Source of the DNA: Lewinella sp039816955
GTDB lineage: Bacteria > Bacteroidota > Bacteroidia > Chitinophagales > Saprospiraceae
Direction of reading: 5' to 3'
NCBI GenBank assembly: GCA_039816955.1
Contig: JBCBWU010000005.1
Coordinates: 9,376 to 73,375, forward strand
Length of the DNA stretch: 64,000 nt
Shown: in pieces, positions 8,169 to 16,971 of the stretch
Numbering within the stretch: position 1 is the first letter of the stretch
How the letters are laid out: each line of letters begins with the position of its first letter
The notes under the pieces: generated by a model
Seen by the model: the letters and a program-made list of their open reading frames with translations, nothing else
Told to the model about the DNA's origin: nothing
Database searches by the model: none
Translations under genes and position numbers: made by a program

Positions 8169-9473
8169 ATGCTACACATTCGCTTTGCCATTACTCTCCA
8201 ACTTTTCTTATTCATCAGTGGTGCCATGCTTTTGCAAGCACAAAGCACCTACATGTTCACCAATAATACCTACGTAGATCATCTCCGCACGGTCAATTTT
8301 GGCCCTACTGGCTTCGAGCACCTCTTTCCCATGTTGGAACTCGGTGGCAGTCAAAGCTTGACATTGTCCTTTGATGATGTAGAAAGTGAGGTCAAAAACT
8401 ACGTCTACACCATTATCCATTGCGATCGCAATTGGGAGCCATCAGGCCTGGCCCCCTTAGAGTATATCGATGGCTTTGAGGAGGAAAATATCCAGAACTT
8501 TGACTTCTCTTTTCGCGCCTTACAGACCTATACGCACTACGACTTGCAAATTCCCAACCGGAATATGGGGGTGACCAAGTCGGGCAACTACTTACTAGTG
8601 GTTTACGAAGACGAGGAGGAAAAAACAGTAGTCATTACGCGACGCTTTATCGTGGTAGACCGCCAAATTGGGATTTCAGCGGAGATGGTTCGTCCGGTAG
8701 AAGTTAGGAAAATTCATACCCACCAAGAGATTGACTTTGATGTCAACTTCTTACGCCTGAACGTGCGCAACCCCATGCTGGAAATTAGCGCTACAGTCTT
8801 GCAAAACCAGCGTTGGGACAATGGTATTTATGGCCTATCGCCGAAATTCCTAAACGCCGATAAAGCCATTTTCGACTATCAAGGCGAAGTGGTATTCCCC
8901 GGCGGCTCAGAATTTAGATTAATCGACTTACGGAGCTTACGCATTCCACACCGGGATGTAATTTTCATTGATGTCAACATGGATAATCAGATGGAAGCAG
9001 AGCTAGCTCCGATTGCTAGCAGAAGTAAAGCACCACACCTTTCTTTTATTGACTTCAATGGACGGTACGTCATCGAAAACCAAGACAATTCACCAGCGGA
9101 AGTAGCTAGTGATTATGTCTACACGATGGTCACTTACAAGGTAGATCAGCCCTATATGGATGATCACGTCTACTTATTTGGTGATATTACCGAGTGGCAA
9201 GTAAAGGATGAGTATCAGTTGCGGTACAACCCTGCGATTTCTGCCTATGTGGGTCGTTTTCCATTGAAGCAAGGTTACTACAACTACTATTTGGCCACTT
9301 CGCCTTCGGATGCCGACCCCAAGGCCCCGCGGGTACCCAGCCTCCTCAAAACGGAAGGTAGTCATGCCGATACTGAGAATGATTATTACATCCTGCTCTA
9401 CTACCGGCCTTTTGGCACCCGCTACGACCAAATTGTGGGGTATATCCAAGTCAATACTTTACAGACTCGTTAA
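8169..9473 (+). CDS. type IX secretion translocon Plug-type protein (DUF5103)
   Basis: A 434-aa exported protein with a signal peptide ending near LLQAQS. The sequence NTYVDHLRTVNFGPTG..., the segment HCDRNWEPSGLAPLEYIDGFEEENI, and YYILLYYRPFGTRYDQIVGY at the C-terminus are typical of DUF5103. This family was identified as the Plug that closes the periplasmic side of the SprA translocon in the type IX secretion system (established family knowledge). Its presence agrees with T9SS cargo elsewhere in this window. The end lies 9 bases from the convergent DUF4349 gene. Confidence 0.82.
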   Translation: MLHIRFAITLQLFLFISGAMLLQAQSTYMFTNNTYVDHLRTVNFGPTGFEHLFPMLELGGSQSLTLSFDDVESEVKNYVYTIIHCDRNWEPSGLAPLEYIDGFEEENIQNFDFSFRALQTYTHYDLQIPNRNMGVTKSGNYLLVVYEDEEEKTVVITRRFIVVDRQIGISAEMVRPVEVRKIHTHQEIDFDVNFLRLNVRNPMLEISATVLQNQRWDNGIYGLSPKFLNADKAIFDYQGEVVFPGGSEFRLIDLRSLRIPHRDVIFIDVNMDNQMEAELAPIASRSKAPHLSFIDFNGRYVIENQDNSPAEVASDYVYTMVTYKVDQPYMDDHVYLFGDITEWQVKDEYQLRYNPAISAYVGRFPLKQGYYNYYLATSPSDADPKAPRVPSLLKTEGSHADTENDYYILLYYRPFGTRYDQIVGYIQVNTLQTR

Positions 9474-9482
9474 ACTATGCGC

Positions 9483-10334
9483 TTACCAAATACTTTTTCT
9501 ACGTAAGTAGAACCAAAGTGAGAGTAAGACCAGCGGCCATACACTAAACAAGCCAAGCAAGAGTTCTTTACCCACGGCTACACTGTAGGATAAACGGTCT
9601 ACTGCCTGGCCCCGAAATTCTTGCCAGTCGCTTACTTCTACCTGGGCTACCACCACTTCTACTTTTTCGTATAACTCCAGGGTGATGGTACTCATAACTG
9701 CTCGCTGGGAGAGATAGCGCAGGCGCCCTTCTTTGGCTTCAATCTCTTCCTGAATTTGTAGGAGCTGTTTTTCCGTCTGCAAAATTTCGTCTATCGTCTT
9801 AGCCCTTCCGCGCAGAATAGCTTCGTAGCGGTCACGGACCACCTTTTTAGTGTCCAACCGATTTTGAATATCAACATATTCTTCGGTTACATCCTGGGTA
9901 TTGATATCCTGTGAATCGATCACCTTCCCAAGTTTCATCAAGGTATCCAACGTCCAGCCAAAATGTTGGGCGGGTACACGTAGCGTTAGCGTGGCCTCCC
10001 GTTGTTCAGCAGCGTTGCGCCAGGTGAGATTTGCAATGTAGCCCTGCCTTTGGGTTAGCAAGTACTCCACTTGGTCAATTTCACTTTCTATATCCTCTAC
10101 CTCCATGCGGCAGTTGGCAGTGCGGATCAATACCGGTTCTACCATCTCTGGTTCGTCCAATAAAATGGAAGATGCTGCTGGTTCTGGTACTTCTTGCGCT
10201 AGCACTTGTTGATGAGTTGAGCTACCAGTAGTCGTGTCTGAATTTTGGGGATACGGGGATGGCTCACCGGCTTCACAGGCGAAAAAGAGCAGTTGACTAG
10301 CTAACAATACGAAGAGAATGTATCTGGTGTACAT
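9483..10334 (-). CDS. DUF4349 lipoprotein
   Basis: A 283-aa protein with a lipoprotein signal (LLFFAC, Cys20), a Pro/Ser/Thr-rich linker to about residue 65, and then the DUF4349 core: a conserved beta strand (VLIRTANCRMEVED), a helical coiled coil (EEYVDIQNRLDTKKVVRDRYEAIL... TEKQLLQIQEEIEAKEGRLRYL) and a return strand (RAVMSTITLELYEK). A single membrane helix near the C-terminus (ELLLGLFSVWPLVLLSLWFYLRRK) completes the usual topology. The molecular role is unknown; the protein should be membrane-attached with the coiled coil outside the cytoplasm. Confidence 0.82.
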   Translation of the reverse strand: MYTRYILFVLLASQLLFFACEAGEPSPYPQNSDTTTGSSTHQQVLAQEVPEPAASSILLDEPEMVEPVLIRTANCRMEVEDIESEIDQVEYLLTQRQGYIANLTWRNAAEQREATLTLRVPAQHFGWTLDTLMKLGKVIDSQDINTQDVTEEYVDIQNRLDTKKVVRDRYEAILRGRAKTIDEILQTEKQLLQIQEEIEAKEGRLRYLSQRAVMSTITLELYEKVEVVVAQVEVSDWQEFRGQAVDRLSYSVAVGKELLLGLFSVWPLVLLSLWFYLRRKSIW

Positions 10335-10432
10335 GGTGTAATGAGATTTAGTTATTGAGCTAGATGCAATTTGGCCAGCCTTTTCATGCGTTCGTTTGTT
10401 AATAAGATGTCAAACCCTTCTGCACCTTTTTT

Positions 10433-10440
10433 TACCTTTG
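10433..10440 (+). promoter_or_regulatory. putative promoter -7 box for fumC (TACCTTTG)
   Basis: TACCTTTG matches TAnnTTTG and ends 37 bases before the fumC ATG at 10478, a plausible leader. No TTG is found at the ideal upstream spacing; the nearest TTTG, at 10395, is too far. Confidence 0.45.
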
Positions 10441-10477
10441 CGCAGAATTTTTGAAACCAATAAGACTCGTTCAAATT

Positions 10478-11869
10478 ATGCAGTACCGCACCGAACACGA
10501 TAGCATAGGCCCCGTTGAAGTACCCGCTGATAAGTACTGGGCGGCGCAGACGCAACGCTCTATCCAAAACTTTAAGATTGGTGGCCAAAAAATGCCCATT
10601 GAAGTCATCCGAGCTTTCGCGATTTTAAAAAAAGCCGCTGCTCAGACCAATCAGGACTTGGGCGTATTAGCTGCGGAGAAGGCAGATCTCATTGGCAAAG
10701 TCTGCGATGAAATTCTTGCCGGTGACCTGGATGATCAATTCCCGCTTGTCGTATGGCAAACCGGTTCTGGTACGCAGAGCAATATGAACGTCAATGAAGT
10801 AGTAGCCAACCGCGGACACGTGGTCCAAGGTGGTCAACTGACAGACAGTGAAAAGGCATTACACCCAAATGATGATGTCAATAAAAGTCAGAGCTCTAAC
10901 GACACCTTCCCTACAGCCATGCACATTGCGGCTTTCCAAATCTTGATGGAAGTGACCCTGCCGGGACTAAAGAAACTGCGCGATACGCTGGATGCTAAAT
11001 CCAAAGCATTCAAGGATGTGGTAAAGATTGGTCGTACGCACTTTATGGATGCTACACCACTAACCCTGGGTCAGGAGTTTAGTGGGTACACCAGCCAGTT
11101 GGATCACGGCATTCGGGCCATCAACAACAGCTTGGCACACCTGGCAGAATTAGCCTTGGGTGGCACTGCCGTAGGTACGGGCTTGAACACCCCAAAGGGT
11201 TACGCCGAGCTAGTAGCTAAAAAGATTGCGGACCTGAGTGGTCTACCATTCGTTACAGCCGAGAATAAGTTTGAGGCCCTAGCCGCACACGACGCTATTG
11301 TGGAAGCACACGGTGCGCTGAAAACGGTGGCGTGCTCCTTGATGAAGATCGGTAACGATATCCGGATGATTTCATCTGGACCACGTTCGGGCATTGGCGA
11401 AATCGTTATCCCAGCCAACGAACCTGGCTCTTCCATCATGCCAGGAAAGGTAAATCCTACCCAATCAGAGGCTTTGACAATGGCTATGGCCCAAGTAGTA
11501 GGTAATGATGTAGCCATCAACGTAGGTGGCATGACGGGTCACTTTGAGCTAAATGTGTTCAAACCCATGATGATCTATAACTTCCTTATGTCAGCAAGAT
11601 TGATTGGGGAGGCTGCTGTGAGCTTCAATGACAATTGTGCCGCGGGGATTGAGCCTAATAACAAGCGTATTCAAGAACACTTGAATAACAGCTTAATGTT
11701 GGTGACCGCTTTGAACACCAAGATTGGTTATGACAAGGCCGCGAAGATCGCCAAGAAAGCTTACGCAGAAGATACGACGCTCAAAGTAGCAGCCATTGAG
11801 TTGGGCTACCTCACCGCTGAGCAATTTGACGAGTGGGTACGTCCGGAAGATATGATTGGGAGCTTGTAG
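10478..11869 (+). CDS. fumC: class II fumarase
   Basis: A 463-aa fumarate hydratase that interconverts fumarate and malate in the TCA cycle. It carries the superfamily signature GSSIMPGKVNP at residues 317-327 with the catalytic serine loop, GSGTQSNMNVNEV near 96-108, and KIGRTHFMDATPLTLGQE containing His188. Length and colinearity are normal for FumC. The ATG at 10478 (MQYRTEHDSIG) was chosen over an upstream TTG because family members start at this point. It converges on the ATP-grasp gene across a strong palindrome. It stands alone; other TCA enzymes are not adjacent. Confidence 0.96.
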   Translation: MQYRTEHDSIGPVEVPADKYWAAQTQRSIQNFKIGGQKMPIEVIRAFAILKKAAAQTNQDLGVLAAEKADLIGKVCDEILAGDLDDQFPLVVWQTGSGTQSNMNVNEVVANRGHVVQGGQLTDSEKALHPNDDVNKSQSSNDTFPTAMHIAAFQILMEVTLPGLKKLRDTLDAKSKAFKDVVKIGRTHFMDATPLTLGQEFSGYTSQLDHGIRAINNSLAHLAELALGGTAVGTGLNTPKGYAELVAKKIADLSGLPFVTAENKFEALAAHDAIVEAHGALKTVACSLMKIGNDIRMISSGPRSGIGEIVIPANEPGSSIMPGKVNPTQSEALTMAMAQVVGNDVAINVGGMTGHFELNVFKPMMIYNFLMSARLIGEAAVSFNDNCAAGIEPNNKRIQEHLNNSLMLVTALNTKIGYDKAAKIAKKAYAEDTTLKVAAIELGYLTAEQFDEWVRPEDMIGSL

Positions 11870-11880
11870 GCAAGCTCTCT

Positions 11881-11935
11881 TGCGACGTCGGGAGACGTCG
11901 CTCAGCCCGTTTGTGCGACGTCTCCCGACGTCGCA
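11881..11935. terminator. nested palindrome with perfect 21-bp arms (bidirectional terminator?)
   Basis: The 21 bases at 11881-11901 are repeated exactly inverted at 11915-11935 with a 13-base loop. Each arm is itself a hairpin (GCGACGTC, GGGA or TCCC loop, GACGTCGC), so the hexamer GACGTC occurs four times in 55 bases. The element begins 11 bases after the fumC stop and lies 17 bases from the end of the convergent ATP-grasp gene. It could end transcription from both sides; there is no long T-run on the fumC side (AATAAAA follows), so the termination role is inferred. Confidence 0.65.
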
Positions 11936-11952
11936 ATAAAACGCCAAGCGCG

Positions 11953-13155
11953 CTAGTCAGTCGGCTTGTCCGGCGCTGGCGCACTAGCGTGGAATTCATT
12001 GAAGACCCGTTCGGCGTACTGGTCCAATAATTCAGTCACCCGATCACGATCGGTAGACTTAACGATGAAGCCAACGTGGTGAGGCTTATCGATACGCCAA
12101 ACAATTTCAGGATCCTGGAAACCACTCGTATCGGGATTCTCAAAACGAGCCAAAGAAATGAGGATGCCTGCGTGTTCTTTACGAACCGTAGGCAACTCAT
12201 AGGCTTCTTCCCGGGCAACCGCTGATTCTAGGCGAGCCCACTCCGCCCAAAGGTTAATGCCCGATGCGTATTCCACCATTTCAGCCAAGTGCGCACCACC
12301 TACACGGGAAGAGGTTTCCAAGAAATAAAAGTGCCCATCGGCATGTGAGCGAATAAACTCAGTATGACTGGCGCTAAACTGCATCCCAAATGCTTTCATA
12401 ACCTGATTCGTCAGATTGCGTAAAGCTTCATCTTCCACACCATTATAGGGTACCGTTTGAGAACGAAAAATACCACCACCGTGAGCTACTTCGAAAGGGG
12501 TATTGAGGTATTTGGCAGCTTGGCAGAACACCAATTCCCCATCTTGCGAGATGACGTCCACATGGTACACATCACCGGGCAGGAACTGTTCTACCAAATA
12601 CTGCGGCCGCTTTTCCTCAAGGGCGTGAATGGCTACCCACAGGTCATCAATATTATGAACCTTCTGAATGCCTGTAGCACTGGCCTCAGCGCGCGGTTTC
12701 ACCACCCAGGGTGGAGCAACTGTATTCGCAAAGTGGTTGATCTCATCATTATTAAATAGCCCAGTGAAGGGTGGCACCGGAATGCCGGCCTCCTGGGCTT
12801 TCATCCTCATCGCCAGTTTATCTCTAAAATAGCGCGCAGTCGTTTGCCCCATGCCTGGGATACGGAACTCTTCGCGCAAGTATGCGGCCTTCTCTACGTC
12901 AAAGTCATCCAGCGCTACAATGCGGTCAACCTTTTTCTCCCGCAACAACCAGGCTACCCCTTTGCGCATTTCTTCAAAATTAGCGGGGGTATTCTCATCG
13001 TCCTCCAAATAGAAAGTATCCGTCAGGGAAGACCAGGGCCAGGGTTTTGTTTCCAACGATTTTTTAGTGAGTAGGTACACATCGTTTCCCGCCGCGGCAC
13101 AGGCTTCCAGAAAGGCTGTTCCTTTGAAATAAAAAGAGATACACAAAAATGTCAT
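11953..13155 (-). CDS. ATP-grasp ligase of unknown substrate
   Basis: A 400-aa ATP-grasp protein. An N-terminal Rossmann-like part (FLEACAAAGNDVYLLTKKSL, VDRIVALDDFDVEKAAYLRE) precedes the ATP-binding core: FRDKLAMRMKAQEAGIPVPPF, WVVKPRAEASATGIQKV with the ATP-contacting Lys, YLVEQFLPGDVYHVDVI, and the metal-binding FYFLETSSRVGGAHLAEMVE. These enzymes join a carboxylate to an amine or thiol through an acyl-phosphate. The neighbours (fumC, an S41 peptidase) give no clue to the substrate. Confidence 0.85.
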   Translation of the reverse strand: MTFLCISFYFKGTAFLEACAAAGNDVYLLTKKSLETKPWPWSSLTDTFYLEDDENTPANFEEMRKGVAWLLREKKVDRIVALDDFDVEKAAYLREEFRIPGMGQTTARYFRDKLAMRMKAQEAGIPVPPFTGLFNNDEINHFANTVAPPWVVKPRAEASATGIQKVHNIDDLWVAIHALEEKRPQYLVEQFLPGDVYHVDVISQDGELVFCQAAKYLNTPFEVAHGGGIFRSQTVPYNGVEDEALRNLTNQVMKAFGMQFSASHTEFIRSHADGHFYFLETSSRVGGAHLAEMVEYASGINLWAEWARLESAVAREEAYELPTVRKEHAGILISLARFENPDTSGFQDPEIVWRIDKPHHVGFIVKSTDRDRVTELLDQYAERVFNEFHASAPAPDKPTD

Positions 13156-13278
13156 AGCACCATGGGTTATTCAGGGGGAAGATAAGGTGTATTACGGTGA
13201 AAACCGCCTTGAAGACCACGAACTTAAAGCATACCTATATTTTTTTGGGCGATTAATTGAACCGGGCCTCAGCTAGCG

Positions 13279-14655
13279 TCACTCCCCTATCTTTTCCAGC
13301 AGACCATCTAGCACTTCATCATCTTCATCCAGCAGGTAATCTTTGATGAAGATATCGGGCATTACTCCTTCCATTTCCCTGTTGCCATTCACTCGCACGA
13401 TATACCCTTTAGAGATATTAACCGCTATCTCCGTATTGAGTAAGGTGTATTGAAAAATAGAAGCGTAAAGCGATGGGCATTCGCCAGTCTCTTCCCCAAC
13501 AATAGTCGCAAAGTCATAGTCTTGCATCTGGGCAGCCATTAGTGCTGACTGGGAGTGGGATTGTCGGTTGACCAATACATACACGCTACCCGTGAATCGT
13601 TTCTTTAGTGCTTGTGGTTTGTATTCCCCAAACTCGTATTCGTACAACTCACCGTTTTCGCGCTTCAGGACTTCCTGCCAAAAGACATCCGTAGTATCGT
13701 ACCGCTTTACGTACTCTTTCAGAATCGCGCTGGTTTTGAAGCTATAGCTCTCGTGCCACCTGAAGGGTTGATTGGCAATATAAGACACTACGTAATCGCT
13801 GAATGAATCATCACCACCACCATTATTCCGAAGGTCAATAATTAGGTTTTCACTTCCTTTTTCTACAATCCTCAAAAAGGCGGAGTCAATAAAGTACTGG
13901 TATTGTTGCTCATCTCCCGAGAGATTTCCCGGATTCAAATAAGCCGTATTCTCATAGAATCGCAAATCCATCCTGGCGTTTAGCACCTCGGATCGTTTCA
14001 TTTCGTAACCCTCAATCAAATTAATCGCTGGCAGAGCGTACGTTCTCACTGAGTCTCCATCAAGTATTTCTACTTCAAATTCATCCTGCCTACCAAAAGC
14101 AAGCCAATAGTACCGGGGAAAGGAATACAACTCAATTTTCGCTTGCTTGAAATAGGGGCGTTCCGCTGATATCTGGGGGTAAATATGTTCTAGGATCTCC
14201 GCCATTGACTTACCATTAATGCCTATGACCTCCATCCCAAGTCGAATACTATCATTACCCGACCAATTTTTTCTTACCACCGGCCGATCAGATTCAAAAG
14301 CAATTTCTAGGGGAAAGAGCGTCCCCCCGGAAGTAGCATATTCGCGATAGGCTGGAATCGGAAAATCGATGCTGGTATGACCAATATTGGCTACTGCAAC
14401 GAAGCGTTGAAAAGTTTTAGTGATCTCCAATAAGGTTAGCGAGTCTTTCCCGATCGAACGCAAGGCTTCTTGATAAGCTGCAGCAAACTCCTCCTCACTA
14501 GTATAAGCGTAGAGGTCATAGTTGGCCTCTTGAAGAGAGGTGTAGAGCTGATCTAGATCTTCAGCTATTGCCTCTTTTGAAAACCTTAGGTTGGATTGTC
14601 CAAAGGAATAGAGCGCAAAAAAAACGAGAATAACCATTGATACTTTTCCCTTCAT
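13279..14655 (-). CDS. S41 family (C-terminal processing-like) peptidase
   Basis: A 458-aa exported protein with a signal peptide ending near ALYSFGQS. The S41 core is seen as ENLIIDLRNNGGGDDSFSDYVVSYI followed by GSVYVLVNRQSHSQSALMAAQMQDY, where the serine of SQSA is in the position of the nucleophile, and by IVGEETGE. An N-terminal helical region (residues 20-110) with AVANIGHTSIDFP resembles that of tricorn/TSP-like members. It probably degrades or processes envelope proteins or peptides. It appears to be a single-gene unit. Confidence 0.82.
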   Translation of the reverse strand: MKGKVSMVILVFFALYSFGQSNLRFSKEAIAEDLDQLYTSLQEANYDLYAYTSEEEFAAAYQEALRSIGKDSLTLLEITKTFQRFVAVANIGHTSIDFPIPAYREYATSGGTLFPLEIAFESDRPVVRKNWSGNDSIRLGMEVIGINGKSMAEILEHIYPQISAERPYFKQAKIELYSFPRYYWLAFGRQDEFEVEILDGDSVRTYALPAINLIEGYEMKRSEVLNARMDLRFYENTAYLNPGNLSGDEQQYQYFIDSAFLRIVEKGSENLIIDLRNNGGGDDSFSDYVVSYIANQPFRWHESYSFKTSAILKEYVKRYDTTDVFWQEVLKRENGELYEYEFGEYKPQALKKRFTGSVYVLVNRQSHSQSALMAAQMQDYDFATIVGEETGECPSLYASIFQYTLLNTEIAVNISKGYIVRVNGNREMEGVMPDIFIKDYLLDEDDEVLDGLLEKIGE

Positions 14656-14792
14656 TGCTTGCTTAGCATTTTGTTTTTACTTCCTAAGCAAGCTGACGAA
14701 CGAAGCGGTAAAAAGTTGCAGGAACGGCAGAATTCAGCCTAATTAAGTAGGCCACTACCGTGAGCTAGGTACTATTTCTTGGAAGTTCAATA

Positions 14793-15428
14793 CTACCGTC
14801 TTTGCGCCATTAGCAAACCATCCCGCAATGGCAGAATGAGGTTGACAAAGCGCTCATCTGACAGGACACGTTTGTTGAATGCATCCAGCATTTGGGTATC
14901 CTGATCGCGTTCACCCGAAACGACCTTCCCGCTCCATAGGACATTATCGGCCAAAAGGAGGCCACCGGGGCGGATTCGATCGGCAACTAGGTCGAGATAC
15001 TGATCGTATTCTCTTTTGTTAGCGTCCAGAAAAACCAGATCAAATTGGCCCTCAATGGTGGGAATAATGGCCTTGGCATCACCTTGGTGTAACTGCACTT
15101 TGTCTTTCAGCCCCGCTGCTTGGAGGTGCTTACGGATCAGGAAGACCGTCTCTGGATTTCCCTCAATCGTATGTAAGGTACCGGTGTCTACTAGCCCTTC
15201 GGCTAAACAGTGCGCACCGTAGCCGGTGAAAGTTCCTACCTCAAGAATCGACTGCGGTTGCATAAGTCGGCTGAGCATAGCCAGAAAACGACCCTGCAGT
15301 GGACCAGACAACATTTGCGGAGCTAAAGTTTTGAGATGCGTCTCTCGCTCTAGTTGATAGAGACTATCAGGAGGGGGAGTTGAATGAGCGGTGCAATACT
15401 CGTGTATGGCCTTGATCCATGCGTTCAT
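14793..15428 (-). CDS. class I SAM-dependent O-methyltransferase
   Basis: A 211-aa member of the caffeoyl-CoA/catechol O-methyltransferase-like family (COG4122 type). The SAM-binding motif I is ILEVGTFTGYG at 61-71; an acidic ribose-binding IEGN, QGDAKAIIP, the metal/substrate-site FLDANKREYDQYLDLV and LLADNVLWSGKV follow in the expected order. These enzymes methylate hydroxyl groups of small molecules in the cytoplasm with a divalent metal. The natural substrate is not evident. A CAAAGATA (TATCTTTG on the minus strand) lies 5 bases upstream of the ATG, which would give almost no leader if used. Confidence 0.9.
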   Translation of the reverse strand: MNAWIKAIHEYCTAHSTPPPDSLYQLERETHLKTLAPQMLSGPLQGRFLAMLSRLMQPQSILEVGTFTGYGAHCLAEGLVDTGTLHTIEGNPETVFLIRKHLQAAGLKDKVQLHQGDAKAIIPTIEGQFDLVFLDANKREYDQYLDLVADRIRPGGLLLADNVLWSGKVVSGERDQDTQMLDAFNKRVLSDERFVNLILPLRDGLLMAQRR

Positions 15429-15892
15429 CGCGCAAAGATAGAATTTGCATCAAAATTGAATTCCAGTTCAGGAACAATGATGCATCTCAGAAATGCAGCT
15501 GGATACTATTGTGTATTGCGGAAAAAGCGAGTTATCCAGCGATAAATGAGCGTAATAATGATGATTGTTAACATGGCAAATCTCTCCTGAAAAAGCGTTT
15601 TTACGGCCTTTACCTTCGTTACTAGTCTTGAGACGTAATAGAAACGCCCAAGTAAGCAAATTGTTACCGCGAAAAAATGTTAAAATTGCATCCAAGTAAA
15701 ATTCAATACCAAATTTTGCGCTTTAGCGTATTTGCAAAAAATATCATTGCTGACCATCTTGCCACCTCATGAAATAAATTATTCTGACCGTCAGTTAATG
15801 TAATACTACTGCTGTGAGCCACACTACCACTAACACTATTTAGATTGGCTTTACTAATCAAGAAGCCACCATAAGCCTTTAACTACAGTAGG
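15429..15892. other. intergenic region between divergent genes, 464 bp
   Basis: Besides a TATCTTTG-type box at 15433-15440 on the minus strand, I see no convincing gene. A 75-codon minus-strand frame at 15468-15695 has no recognisable features and is probably chance. The stretch is AT-rich near its right end (15730-15800) and must hold the start signals for the plus-strand SdiA-regulated-type gene, but I could not fix a promoter. Confidence 0.5.
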
Positions 15893-16801
15893 ATGACCAC
15901 TAACCAACTCATTTGCCTTTTCCTTCTTTTGCCATTTAGCTTACTAGCTCAATCAAGTACCAACTATTCTGGGCAGTACGACTGGGAGAACCCCAGTGCA
16001 AGCATGAGTATTTCTGATGAACTAATGGAAATCTCAGGCCTAACCAATGTCCCCAATAGCCCTTACCTCTATGCGATTCAAGACGAATTGGGCACCATTT
16101 TCATGCTGGATAGACAGAGCGGGCGTACAGTCCAGCAGATCCCGTTCTGGAAAGAAGGTGACTACGAAGGCGTAGAATGGGCCAATGGAAATGTATACGT
16201 GGTCAAAAGCTCGGGGACAATTTACGAGGTGGTGAGTGTTGGGACCGTACATCAATCCGTATTGAAATTCAATGGTTTCTTGGGCAGTGATAATGATATT
16301 GAGGGATTTGCCTACGATGCCAAAAATCAGCAACTCTTATTAGCGTGTAAAGCGGAGCCGGGTGAAGAGATTGACCCTAACCGCTTCAAAGCCATCTATA
16401 GTTTTGACTTAAGAACAAAAGTTTTCTCCGAAGAGCCTTTGATACTTCTGGATCGCCAAGCCTTTGATGCTTATCTACGTCAGTGCACGCCCGGTCCTAA
16501 TCACACCAAATTGTGCGATATTTTCGACCCTGAGAAGGAAGACTTCGATCTGAATCCTACTGCACTGGCTATCCACCCCATTACCGGACATTTTTATCTC
16601 ACTTCCTCCAAAGGAAACCTACTATTGATCATTGATCGTAGTGGCAACATTCTGCACATTCACAAACTGCCAAAGAACCTTCATCGTCAACCAGAGGGGC
16701 TTTGTTTTGATGAGCAGGGCAATCTGTACATTTCCAACGAACAAAAAAAGGACTCACCGGCAGTCATCCACTACTACACTTACAACCCAAATCGGCGTTA
16801 A
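15893..16801 (+). CDS. SdiA-regulated-type beta-propeller exported protein
   Basis: A 302-aa protein with a signal peptide ending near SLLAQSS. The mature part resembles the SdiA-regulated / esterase-like phytase-fold propellers: SDELMEISGLTNVPNSPYLYAIQDELGTIFMLD, EGDYEGVEWANGNVYVVKSSGTIYEV, DNDIEGFAYDAKNQQLLLACK, NPTALAIHPITGHFYLTSS and QPEGLCFDEQGNLYISNE are successive blades. The activity is unknown. The downstream 170-base gap separates it from the E2 gene, so they are probably independent. Confidence 0.78.
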   Translation: MTTNQLICLFLLLPFSLLAQSSTNYSGQYDWENPSASMSISDELMEISGLTNVPNSPYLYAIQDELGTIFMLDRQSGRTVQQIPFWKEGDYEGVEWANGNVYVVKSSGTIYEVVSVGTVHQSVLKFNGFLGSDNDIEGFAYDAKNQQLLLACKAEPGEEIDPNRFKAIYSFDLRTKVFSEEPLILLDRQAFDAYLRQCTPGPNHTKLCDIFDPEKEDFDLNPTALAIHPITGHFYLTSSKGNLLLIIDRSGNILHIHKLPKNLHRQPEGLCFDEQGNLYISNEQKKDSPAVIHYYTYNPNRR

Positions 16802-16971
16802 AAGTGTTATTAACACAGTTGAGTAGCCAATACGCGGCCCTGAGCTTGCTGTAACACCAAATTTGTCAAGGCAAATTTTGTTTTGTCAGGCAAAGAATGC
16901 AAGTTTGCGGTAGCAGAAAATTGGGTGCTCTAATGCCCCATAAACCACACAACGCCACAGCATAACTGCTC

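Noticed and set aside
15468..15695. 75-codon minus-strand open frame between the O-methyltransferase and SdiA-regulated-type genes
   Set aside because: No signal peptide, domain or coding periodicity that I can see, and residue composition (His, Tyr, Ser runs) looks like chance translation of AT-rich DNA.
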